A DNA stretch of 5,318 nt from Gemmatimonadales bacterium UBA4718. Its GTDB lineage: Bacteria; Gemmatimonadota; Gemmatimonadetes; Gemmatimonadales; Gemmatimonadaceae. The stretch is taken from NCBI GenBank assembly GCA_002404375.1, contig DHJO01000080.1, forward strand, positions 8,079-13,396, in the 5' to 3' direction. Shown here piece after piece: positions 1-5,318 of the stretch. The notes under the pieces are model-generated. The model saw only the letters and a list, made by a program, of their open reading frames with translations. It was not told the DNA's origin and ran no database searches. Position 1 is the first letter of the stretch; each line of letters begins with the position of its first letter. A program made the translations under genes and the position numbers.

Positions 1-543
1 GTCGTGATAGTTCTCAACGCCTGCGGAAATATCGCCAGCCTCAAGGCGACCATTCCGACATCCGTCGACACTCTTTCGCTGTGGGCCCTGTCCGGAACTC
101 CACCTTCATATCCAAGCGCAATCTCGATCGCCGCGCGGCAAATAGTGCGGGTGGACGGATTTGCGGCGTTCGACATTGCTCTTGACATCGACGCAAACGG
201 AAACACGGTGGTCTATCCGGTGAAGCTGGTCGTCGCCAGTCCCGGCGGATCGCGCGCCGTCGGCATCATGAAAACTTCCGGCACCTTCGAGCAAGTATTG
301 GAAGCCCCGCAATCCGGATTCGAGACCGACTCTTCGCTGGTGGTGGCGCCAGGCGAAGTCGTCGCCGTGCAGGCGCCGTACAACTTGTCGGGCGACATTT
401 GCCAGTTCGCGATCTCGCCCAATCTTTACGCCAAGATCGCGGTGGACAGCGTGAATGTCGCGATGAGAGTCATTTATCTCAAAATGGGATTCGATCCGAA
501 CTGCGGATTCCGTTCCTTCGCCGACGGCATTCCGACGAGCTGA
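1..543 (+). CDS. Predicted small lipoprotein of unknown function (5' end outside the window)
   Basis: The frame is open from the first base and stops with TGA at 541-543, giving 180 visible codons. The first codons read VVIVLNACG. A short hydrophobic run followed by L-N-A-C looks like the end of a lipoprotein signal peptide with the lipidated Cys encoded at 22-24. If so, the GTG at 4 is not the start; the true start lies perhaps 12-18 codons upstream, and the mature protein of about 173 residues is complete here. Asn at lipobox position -2 is tolerated but uncommon, so this is inference. The mature part is rich in alternating hydrophobic residues (for example VVYPVKLVVAS and SSLVVAPGEVVAVQA), suggesting a beta-sandwich. 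It has two further Cys, in GDICQF and DPNCGF, that could form a disulfide outside the cytoplasm. I recognise no named family, though its features resemble uncharacterised Gemmatimonadota proteins as I recall them. It ends 3 bases before serS, so the two are probably co-transcribed. The codon choice is G/C-biased at the third position, as in the neighbours, which supports a real gene. Confidence 0.75.
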   Translation, partial: VVIVLNACGNIASLKATIPTSVDTLSLWALSGTPPSYPSAISIAARQIVRVDGFAAFDIALDIDANGNTVVYPVKLVVASPGGSRAVGIMKTSGTFEQVLEAPQSGFETDSSLVVAPGEVVAVQAPYNLSGDICQFAISPNLYAKIAVDSVNVAMRVIYLKMGFDPNCGFRSFADGIPTS

Positions 544-546
544 TCG

Positions 547-1821
547 GTGCACGACCTGAAGATGGTGCGCGAGCACATCGACGCACTTCGTGCTGGCATG
601 CGGCGGCGCGGGGCTCTCGATGCTCTCTCGCCGACCATCGAGCGCGCGGTCGCTCTCGACAAGAGCCGACGCGAGACCATTCAGGCGGTCGAGGAGCGCA
701 AAGCGGCACGTAACGTCGTCAGCCAGCAGGTTGGCCAGCGTAAGCGTGCCGGCGAATCCGCCGACGATCTTCAGCAACAGTCTCGCGAGCTCGGCGACGA
801 AATCGCGCGACTCGATCGAGAGCTCGCGGAGACCGAGACCGAGCTTTCGGCGATTCTCCTCGAGCTGCCCAACGTTACCCTCGACGAGGTGCCGGCGGGC
901 GGTGAAGAAAGCAACAAAGTCGTTCGAACCTGGGGCACGCCGCGAGAAGGGGCCCGCGTTCAGCCTCATTGGGAAATCGGAGCGAGGCTTGGGCTGGTAG
1001 ACTTCGAGCGCGGAGCGAAAATCAGCGGTTCGGGCTTCATCGTCTTTCGTCGCAACGGCGCGCGCTTCGTGCGCTCGCTGATGAATCTGATGCTCGACGT
1101 CCACGCCGGTGCGCACGGGTACGAGGAGACCTGGGTTCCCGTGGTTGTGAATCGCGCCAGTATGATCGGCACGGGGCAGCTCCCCAAGTTCGAGGATGAC
1201 ATGTACGCGTTGAAGGGCGACGACGCGTTTCTGATTCCCACAGCGGAAGTCCCGCTCACGAATCTGTACCGCGACGAGGTATTGCCCGAGTCGGAGCTGC
1301 CGAAAGCACTCGCCGCGTATTCGCCCTGCTTCAGGCGCGAAGCAGGTGCCGCGGGCAAAGACACTCGTGGCTTGTTGCGGGTGCACGAGTTCGACAAGGT
1401 GGAGCTGGTGCGCTTCGTCACGCCGGAAACCTCTGGAGAGCAGCTGGAGCTCCTGACCGCTCACGCCGAAACGATCCTGCAGTTGCTCGAGCTCCCGTAC
1501 CGCGTGGTGCGGCTCGCTTCCGGCGACACCGGATTTGCCAGCGCGCATACCTACGATCTCGAAGTTTACGCGGCGGGAGTAGGGAAGTGGCTGGAGGTTT
1601 CGTCGTGCAGCAACTTCACCGATTTCCAGGCGCGTCGCGCCAACATTCGGTACAAGCCCGCTGACGGCGGCAAGCCTCGCTTCGTTCACACACTCAACGG
1701 CTCGGGTCTCGCTTTTCCGCGAATCATCGCTTCAATTCTGGAGCACCATCAGCAGGAGGATGGCAGTGTGCGCGTCCCCGCTGCGCTCAGCAAGTATCTC
1801 GGCGCCGAGCGCCTCACTTAA
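547..1821 (+). CDS. serS: Seryl-tRNA synthetase (serine--tRNA ligase)
   Basis: This cytoplasmic class II aminoacyl-tRNA synthetase charges tRNA-Ser, and also tRNA-Sec where present, with serine using ATP. The protein has 424 residues, the usual bacterial length. Residues about 1-105 form the N-terminal tRNA-binding arm, a long charged antiparallel coiled coil (about 30-100). The catalytic core follows. Motif 1 lies about 168-200. The serine-site signature TAEVPLTN is at 232-239. Motif 2 has CFRREAG (261-267) followed by the RVHEFDKVE segment (278-286). The SSCSNFTDFQARR block is at 352-364, and motif 3 reads NGSGLAFPRIIASILEHHQ (384-402) with the ATP-binding Arg at 392. All key residues I can check are present. 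The GTG start at 547 is chosen over the ATG at 562 because MHDLKMVREH matches the conserved family N-terminus (M-x-D-x-K-x-x-R). No strong Shine-Dalgarno site precedes it. The start lies 3 bases after the upstream stop, so translation is probably coupled. There is no leader and so no room for a T-box directly upstream; any control would act at the operon promoter outside the window. Confidence 0.97.
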   Translation: MHDLKMVREHIDALRAGMRRRGALDALSPTIERAVALDKSRRETIQAVEERKAARNVVSQQVGQRKRAGESADDLQQQSRELGDEIARLDRELAETETELSAILLELPNVTLDEVPAGGEESNKVVRTWGTPREGARVQPHWEIGARLGLVDFERGAKISGSGFIVFRRNGARFVRSLMNLMLDVHAGAHGYEETWVPVVVNRASMIGTGQLPKFEDDMYALKGDDAFLIPTAEVPLTNLYRDEVLPESELPKALAAYSPCFRREAGAAGKDTRGLLRVHEFDKVELVRFVTPETSGEQLELLTAHAETILQLLELPYRVVRLASGDTGFASAHTYDLEVYAAGVGKWLEVSSCSNFTDFQARRANIRYKPADGGKPRFVHTLNGSGLAFPRIIASILEHHQQEDGSVRVPAALSKYLGAERLT

Positions 1822-1824
1822 GCG

Positions 1825-2964
1825 ATGCGCCGGCTCGCTCCGGTAACGCTCATCACCATCGGCGTTCTGACGCTTCTTACGTGGTACGTGATCTACACGC
1901 GGGGAGTGGTGAGAGAGCTGCGCCAGGAAGCTTCGCGGGTTGGGTTGATGTACGCGCGCGTGTACAAGGGGCTCACGGATCCGAACCCCGAAGCCGCGAC
2001 CGCGGCGCTGCTCGATCTCTCGGGCGACATCCGCGAATCGGGCGTGCCGATGATCCTCACCGACGAGCGCGGTACGCCGACCGATCGCGCGAATCTCCCT
2101 TTCAGCGCATCGATCAGCGCGAAGGAGACGCGCGATTACATCCTGGAGCTGGACAGGCAAAACCCTCCGATCGTGGCGCCAGGCGTGGGAGCCGTTCACT
2201 ACGGAAACACACCCCTCGTCCGCGGACTCATCCTGATTCCGGTCCTGCAGTCGATCCTCATCGCCATGGTCTTGCTGGCCGGCGCGTACGCGCTGCGAAC
2301 GCGCGGTCGAGCAGATCGGGAGCAGATCTGGGCGGGGATGGCGCGCGAATCCGCGCATCAGCTCGGAACGCCGCTCTCGAGCATCAGCGGTTGGATCGAG
2401 CTGCTCCGCGAATCCGAGCCGGAGCCGATGACAGCGGCGGCGCTTGATCACATGGAGACGGACCTCGAGCGTCTCAAGCGCGTCGCGCACCGCTTCGAGA
2501 GGATTGGCCGGCCTCCGCGCCAGGAGCCGGTGGATCTCGGGAATCTCGTTGATCGCGTGGCGGTCTACTTCCGCGCACGAGTCCCGACGCTGGCGCAGCG
2601 CGTGACGGTTGCGTCGTCGCATCAAGGAGACCTCGTTGTTCAGGGGGACGCGGTCCTTCTCGAGTGGGCGCTCGAGTCACTAACCAAGAACGCCATCGAC
2701 GCTTTGGCTGGTCGAGATGGCAAAGTCGAGATCTCCGCTGAATCGCTGCCCGAAGGAAGAGTAAGAGTGCGAGTCTCGGACGATGGCCCAGGAGTGCCGC
2801 GCGAGATACGCCACCAGATCTTCGACCCCGGATTCTCGACCAAGGAGAAGGGCTGGGGGATCGGCCTTTCTCTGGCGCGTCGCATCGTCCGCGACAGCCA
2901 CGGCGGGGAACTGCTGCTCGTACCGTCGGAGCGCGGAGCCACCTTCGACATGGTACTCGGCTAA
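1825..2964 (+). CDS. Membrane sensor histidine kinase with HQLGTP-type H-box
   Basis: This inner-membrane protein of 379 residues would autophosphorylate on His and pass the phosphate to an unidentified response regulator. TM1 lies at about 5-24 and TM2 at about 132-157. The roughly 105-residue segment between them is probably extracytoplasmic and is the likely sensor; I recognise no named sensor fold there. The segment before TM2 (VHYGNTPLVRGL) resembles the corresponding part of Bacteroidota kinases as I recall them. The dimerisation/phosphoacceptor domain is about 163-228, with phosphoacceptor His178 in SAHQLGTPLSS. The usual acidic residue after the His is Gln179, while Thr182 and Pro183 are kept. 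The ATPase domain follows: N box LTKNAIDAL (286-294, Asn289), G1 box DDGPG (319-323), F box IFDPGFSTK (332-340) and G2 box GWGIGLSL (343-350). The ATP-binding residues look intact, so it should bind ATP. The ATG at 1825 follows the serS stop by 3 bases without a clear ribosome site, implying coupling to serS. No response regulator is encoded nearby, so this is an orphan kinase as far as the window shows. Confidence 0.93.
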   Translation: MRRLAPVTLITIGVLTLLTWYVIYTRGVVRELRQEASRVGLMYARVYKGLTDPNPEAATAALLDLSGDIRESGVPMILTDERGTPTDRANLPFSASISAKETRDYILELDRQNPPIVAPGVGAVHYGNTPLVRGLILIPVLQSILIAMVLLAGAYALRTRGRADREQIWAGMARESAHQLGTPLSSISGWIELLRESEPEPMTAAALDHMETDLERLKRVAHRFERIGRPPRQEPVDLGNLVDRVAVYFRARVPTLAQRVTVASSHQGDLVVQGDAVLLEWALESLTKNAIDALAGRDGKVEISAESLPEGRVRVRVSDDGPGVPREIRHQIFDPGFSTKEKGWGIGLSLARRIVRDSHGGELLLVPSERGATFDMVLG

Positions 2965-3001
2965 GATTGGAACTGCCGCTCGGGCTCGCATCCAGGTTTT
3001 G

Positions 3002-3237
3002 GGGTGATACGGATTTGGCGGATTGAACTGATCGGGCAGATCGCTCCAGCTGGCGAGATGGCTCCTTCAGGCGCCCCGTGATCTTCCTGTTGTTGTCTGT
3101 CTCGTAGACCGACCTCATTTCGCGACTGTGACATCCCGAGCGGCAGTTCTCAAGAAATCCCGGCCGCCAAGGCGGCACTGCAACGCCACGCGGAACGATC
3201 CGAGTAATCAGTCCAATCCGCCGAATCCATACCACCC
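3002..3237 (-). repeat. Large imperfect inverted repeat, possible MITE-like element or structured RNA
   Basis: The 54-base arms 3002-3055 and 3184-3237 are inverted copies of each other: pairing base i with base 6239-i gives 41 Watson-Crick pairs of 54. The outermost 31 positions (3002-3032 with 3207-3237) pair at 27 of 31. Pairing continues more weakly inward, for example CCTT at 3064-3067 with AAGG at 3169-3172. The unpaired centre of roughly 90-100 bases has its own short hairpins (GTCT-CGT-AGAC at 3099-3109; GCCGCC-AA-GGCGGC at 3163-3176, which competes with the long stem). Of nine transition-type mismatches, seven become G-U pairs in a minus-strand transcript and two in a plus-strand transcript. 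The minus strand is therefore assigned tentatively. The element sits entirely between genes. It could be a non-autonomous palindromic transposon, a REP/BIME-like repeat, a structured RNA, or incidentally a transcription barrier after the kinase gene. No transposase or reverse transcriptase is present in the window. The inverted repeat itself is certain; its nature is not. Confidence 0.85.
3163..3176. repeat. Perfect 6-bp GC hairpin inside the large palindrome
   Basis: GCCGCC at 3163-3168 is followed by AA and its exact complement GGCGGC at 3171-3176. With only a two-base loop, the innermost pair would have to open in RNA. It is not followed by a T-run on either strand, so it is not an intrinsic terminator. 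It lies near the inner end of the right arm and would compete with the weaker inward extension of the long stem. Confidence 0.6.
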
Positions 3238-3269
3238 TTGGTCCTAGATGCTGGTCATTAATGCTTTTA

Positions 3270-3284
3270 GACGTACACGACGTC
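3270..3284. promoter_or_regulatory. Short dyad upstream of the helicase gene, possible operator
   Basis: GACGT at 3270-3274 and ACGTC at 3280-3284 are perfect inverted half-sites separated by 5 bases. The dyad lies 43 bases or more upstream of the helicase ATG, just before the proposed -35 element. It matches none of the LexA boxes I know (CTGT-N8-ACAG or GAAC-N4-GTTC). A 5-base half-site can easily occur by chance, so this is a weak candidate binding site. Confidence 0.2.
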
Positions 3285-3305
3285 GCGATACCGCTTTGAA
3301 GCGAC
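3282..3305. promoter_or_regulatory. Overlapping dyads across the proposed -35 element
   Basis: CGCTT-TG-AAGCG (3292-3303) is a near-perfect 12-base palindrome, and GTCGC (3282-3286) pairs with GCGAC (3301-3305) around it. The two pairings are alternatives because both use GCG at 3301-3303. The palindrome covers the TTGAAG proposed as the helicase -35 box, where a bound repressor would block RNA polymerase. It resembles no operator I can name. An SOS role is conceivable because uvrD-type genes are LexA-controlled in some bacteria, but the sequence does not show it. Confidence 0.25.
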
Positions 3306-3324
3306 TTGTGGTCTGGGGTATCTT
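3296..3324 (+). promoter_or_regulatory. Candidate sigma-70-type promoter for the helicase, probably leaderless
   Basis: TTGAAG at 3296-3301 (four of six matches to TTGACA) and TATCTT at 3319-3324 (four of six to TATAAT) are separated by 17 bases, the ideal spacing. Transcription would begin about 6-7 bases after the -10 box, at the second ATG (3331), so the mRNA would have essentially no leader. GGGG at 3315-3318 could instead act as a weak ribosome site for the ATG at 3328 if transcription starts further upstream. No experimental support is available from sequence alone. Confidence 0.35.
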
Positions 3325-3327
3325 GAG

Positions 3328-5318
3328 ATGATGCCCGAATCAACCGAATCCGCTGACGTCGCCGTGGCCGAGCGCGCCGAGCCTCTCGCGGGGCTGAATC
3401 CCGCGCAGCGGGAAGCGGTTCTCCACTTCGAAGGACCCATGCTCGTTCTTGCCGGCGCGGGCTCGGGCAAGACTCGCGTTCTCACGACTCGCATCGCGCG
3501 CCTCATCGAGCATCACGGGGTGGATCCGTCGCGCATCCTCGCCGTGACGTTCACCAACAAGGCCGCCGGTGAGATGAGGGAGCGGATCGCGCGCTTGCTG
3601 GGAGAGGAGCCGAAGGGCATGTGGAGCGGAACCTTCCACGCAATTGGCGCGCGGATACTTCGCAGCTCGGCGAAACAGGTCGGCAGGACTTCCAGCTTCA
3701 CGATCTACGACGAGGACGATTCGCTCGGCGTCGTCAAACGGATCATGGAGCGGCAGGGGATTTCGCCCAAGCAGTGGAGTCCCAAGGTAATTTCTTCGCT
3801 CATCTCCGATGCGAAGAATGCGCTGGTCCCACCGGCTGAATACGAATCGCTGGCAATGGATCCGGTGTCTCGGGCGGCGGCGAAGGTCTATCGCGAGGTG
3901 GAGACCACGCTTCGCGCCGCGAATGCCGTGAGCTTCGACGATCTGCTCGTTCTCCCGGTCGAAATCTTCCGCAAGGACGAGTCGGCGCTCGCGCGATACC
4001 GGGATCGCTTCCAGTTCATTCTCGTCGACGAGTACCAGGACACCAACCGCGCGCAGTTCCAGTTCATCAAGCTCCTTGGCAGCGCGCACGGAAACGTCGT
4101 CGTGGTCGGCGACGACGACCAGTCGATTTACGGCTGGCGCGGAGCGGACATCCGAAACATCCTCGACTTCGAGAAGGAGTTCGCCTCGGCAAAGCTGGTG
4201 CGGCTCGAGGACAATTATCGATCGACACCCGACATTCTGCATGTAGCCAACGCCGCGATAACCCAGAACGTGGGACGGAAGGGAAAAACGCTCCGCGCTA
4301 CCCGCGCGTCCGGCGAGCCGGTCACTGTGGTTGCAGCCCTGGACGAGCGCGACGAAGCAGATTGGGTCCTCGAAGAGATCAAGTCGCGCCGCAATCAGGA
4401 GAATCGCGGCCTCAGCGACTTCGCCGTTCTGTATCGAACCAATGCGCAGAGCAGAGCGCTCGAGGATTCGCTGCGGCGCGAAGCGATCCCATACCGCCTC
4501 GTTGGATCGGTTCGCTTCTACGATCGTCGCGAGATACGCGACCTGATGTCCTACCTCAAGCTCATCGCGAATCCATCCGACGAAGAGGCTTTCCGCCGTG
4601 CCATCGCGGTGCCCAAACGGGGAATCGGTGACGCGACGGTCGATCTGTTGGCCGCCAGCGCCCGGGAATCGGGCTTCACGCTCTTCGAGATCGCGTCGCG
4701 TGCCGAGCTTCAGGAATCGCTTCGCCCCGCTGCCCGCAATGCGCTGGCCGAGTTCAGCCGGATCATCGACAGTTTGCGCGAGCGCGCAAAAGACACGAGC
4801 GTCGATGTGCTCATCCAGGATCTGATCGCCGAGATCAAGTACGTCGACTACCTGGCGGCGGAAGGCCCGGAGTCCGCGCGCGATCGCATCGAGAACGTCA
4901 GCGCTCTGGTTAACGGCGCCGCGGAGACGGTCATCGACGACGGTGGTGAAGTTGGCCTCACTCCGCTCGACCACTTCCTGCAGCGGGCGATGCTCGTCGC
5001 CGGCGCGGACGCACTGGATCCGTCCGCCGATGCGGTCACGCTCATGACTCTCCACAACGCGAAGGGACTGGAGTATCCTGTGGTGTTTCTCACGGGACTC
5101 GAAGACGGTCTCTTTCCGCTTTCGCAGTCGTTCGACGACCCTCCCAAGCTCGAGGAGGAGCGGCGCCTCTTCTACGTAGGGATCACGCGTGCCGAGGAGA
5201 AGCTCTTTCTCTCCTTTACTGAGATGCGGCGGAGGAATGGGGAGCTTCTGCCATCGATCAAATCCAGATTTCTCCGTGAGATCGCGGCGGCAACGCTCGA
5301 GGAGAAAAAAACTCTGCG
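3328..5318 (+). CDS. pcrA: PcrA/UvrD-type ATP-dependent 3'-5' DNA helicase (3' end outside the window)
   Basis: This superfamily 1A helicase unwinds DNA using ATP in excision repair, mismatch repair or removal of blocking proteins. Here 663 codons plus 2 bases are visible without a stop; the family usually has about 700-780 residues, so only the C-terminal tail is missing. Motifs in order are: Q motif LNPAQREAV (23-31), Walker A AGAGSGKT (42-49, Lys48), Ia VTFTNKAAGEM (73-83), Ib GTFH (101-104), II VDEYQD (233-238, Asp234-Glu235), III GDDDQSIYGWRGA (261-273), IV NYRS (296-299, Arg298), V TLHNAKGLEY (574-583) and VI RRLFYVGITRAEEK (612-625, arginine finger Arg621). All catalytic residues are present. 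The acidic first 20 residues before the Q motif are a short poorly conserved extension. ATG occurs twice in tandem (3328 and 3331). I annotate the first, although a leaderless transcript would favour the second. The motif-V and motif-VI wording fits PcrA/UvrD better than RecB or AddA. Separating PcrA from UvrD or Rep needs the C-terminus, so the symbol is provisional. It lies 363 bases after the kinase and is probably transcribed on its own. Confidence 0.95.
   Translation, partial: MMPESTESADVAVAERAEPLAGLNPAQREAVLHFEGPMLVLAGAGSGKTRVLTTRIARLIEHHGVDPSRILAVTFTNKAAGEMRERIARLLGEEPKGMWSGTFHAIGARILRSSAKQVGRTSSFTIYDEDDSLGVVKRIMERQGISPKQWSPKVISSLISDAKNALVPPAEYESLAMDPVSRAAAKVYREVETTLRAANAVSFDDLLVLPVEIFRKDESALARYRDRFQFILVDEYQDTNRAQFQFIKLLGSAHGNVVVVGDDDQSIYGWRGADIRNILDFEKEFASAKLVRLEDNYRSTPDILHVANAAITQNVGRKGKTLRATRASGEPVTVVAALDERDEADWVLEEIKSRRNQENRGLSDFAVLYRTNAQSRALEDSLRREAIPYRLVGSVRFYDRREIRDLMSYLKLIANPSDEEAFRRAIAVPKRGIGDATVDLLAASARESGFTLFEIASRAELQESLRPAARNALAEFSRIIDSLRERAKDTSVDVLIQDLIAEIKYVDYLAAEGPESARDRIENVSALVNGAAETVIDDGGEVGLTPLDHFLQRAMLVAGADALDPSADAVTLMTLHNAKGLEYPVVFLTGLEDGLFPLSQSFDDPPKLEEERRLFYVGITRAEEKLFLSFTEMRRRNGELLPSIKSRFLREIAAATLEEKKTL

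Larger units (their letters stand above)
2965..3327. other. Intergenic region between the kinase and helicase genes
   Basis: This stretch of 363 bases carries no ORF I would accept as a gene. Positions 2965-3001 are plain spacer; I see no stem followed by a T-run that would make an intrinsic terminator for the serS-kinase block. Positions 3002-3237 are the large imperfect palindrome described separately. Positions 3238-3327 are somewhat richer in A/T (for example CATTAATGCTTTTAG at 3256-3270) and hold small dyads and a plausible helicase promoter. A minus-strand open frame crosses the region, but it also runs antisense into the kinase, has a low-complexity Arg/Ser-rich translation, and is treated as a shadow. 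Confidence 0.85.

Noticed and set aside
541..547. A T-box or other leader controlling serS
   Set aside because: serS begins 3 bases after the upstream stop codon, so no untranslated leader exists at this position.
106..1689. A 527-codon open frame on the minus strand opposite the lipoprotein and serS genes
   Set aside because: It lies antisense to serS, whose motifs are unmistakable. Its translation is rich in Arg, His, Val and Glu with no recognisable domain, as expected from the complement of a high-GC coding frame.
1732..2625. A 297-codon minus-strand open frame opposite the kinase
   Set aside because: It overlaps the serS end and the kinase core in antisense, has an Arg/His-rich translation, and no independent evidence such as a ribosome site or known domain.
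3163..3176. The GC hairpin as an intrinsic terminator for the kinase gene
   Set aside because: No run of T follows the stem on the plus strand and none precedes it to serve the minus strand.
3002..3237. Retron or CRISPR interpretation of the inverted repeats
   Set aside because: There is no reverse transcriptase or Cas gene in the window. The repeats are inverted with one large insert rather than an array of identical direct repeats with spacers.
2474..3343. A 289-codon minus-strand open frame crossing the large palindrome
   Set aside because: It spans the palindrome and the 3' half of the kinase, including the region encoding its ATPase motifs. The translation is Arg/Ser/Pro-rich and the palindrome part merely mirrors itself. 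I looked for a remnant of a four-helix-bundle (23S intervening-sequence type) protein in the central part and found no convincing match.
3340..5055. A 571-codon open frame on the minus strand opposite the helicase
   Set aside because: It is fully antisense to a helicase with every family motif intact. The translation has the same Arg/Val/Asp-rich shadow composition and no recognisable motif.

Overview
The window holds about 5.3 kb of GC-rich bacterial DNA with four plus-strand genes. In order they are the 3' part of a small predicted lipoprotein gene, a complete seryl-tRNA synthetase (serS), a complete membrane sensor histidine kinase, and the 5' part of a PcrA/UvrD-type DNA helicase that runs off the right edge. 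The histidine kinase has an H-box reading HQLGTP and a G2 box reading GWGIGLSL. From memory this combination is typical of kinases in the Bacteroidota/Gemmatimonadota branch. The high GC content, GTG start use, weak Shine-Dalgarno signals and the small unknown lipoprotein make Gemmatimonadota, or a close relative, the best guess. That assignment is inference, not proof.

Region 1 (1-2964) is one tightly packed block. The lipoprotein stop, the serS start, the serS stop and the kinase start are separated by only 3 bases each. The three genes are probably co-transcribed and partly translationally coupled, although their functions (envelope protein, tRNA charging, signalling) do not form one pathway. 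No response regulator for the kinase is visible.

Region 2 (2965-3327) is a gap of 363 bases without a credible gene. Most of it is a large imperfect palindrome (3002-3237). Its two 54-base outer arms pair at 41 of 54 positions, and the mismatches are biased so that a minus-strand transcript would gain 7 G-U pairs against 2 for the plus strand. Each arm also carries a 9-base periodic AATC/GATT motif. This is the least explained part of the window: either a mobile palindromic repeat (MITE-like) or a structured RNA. To its right lie small dyads and a plausible promoter whose predicted start coincides with the helicase ATG, suggesting a leaderless mRNA.

Region 3 (3328-5318) is the helicase. All superfamily 1A motifs from the Q motif to motif VI are present, and only the C-terminal tail is missing. 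It most likely acts in nucleotide excision repair, mismatch repair or replication-fork maintenance, independently of the upstream block.
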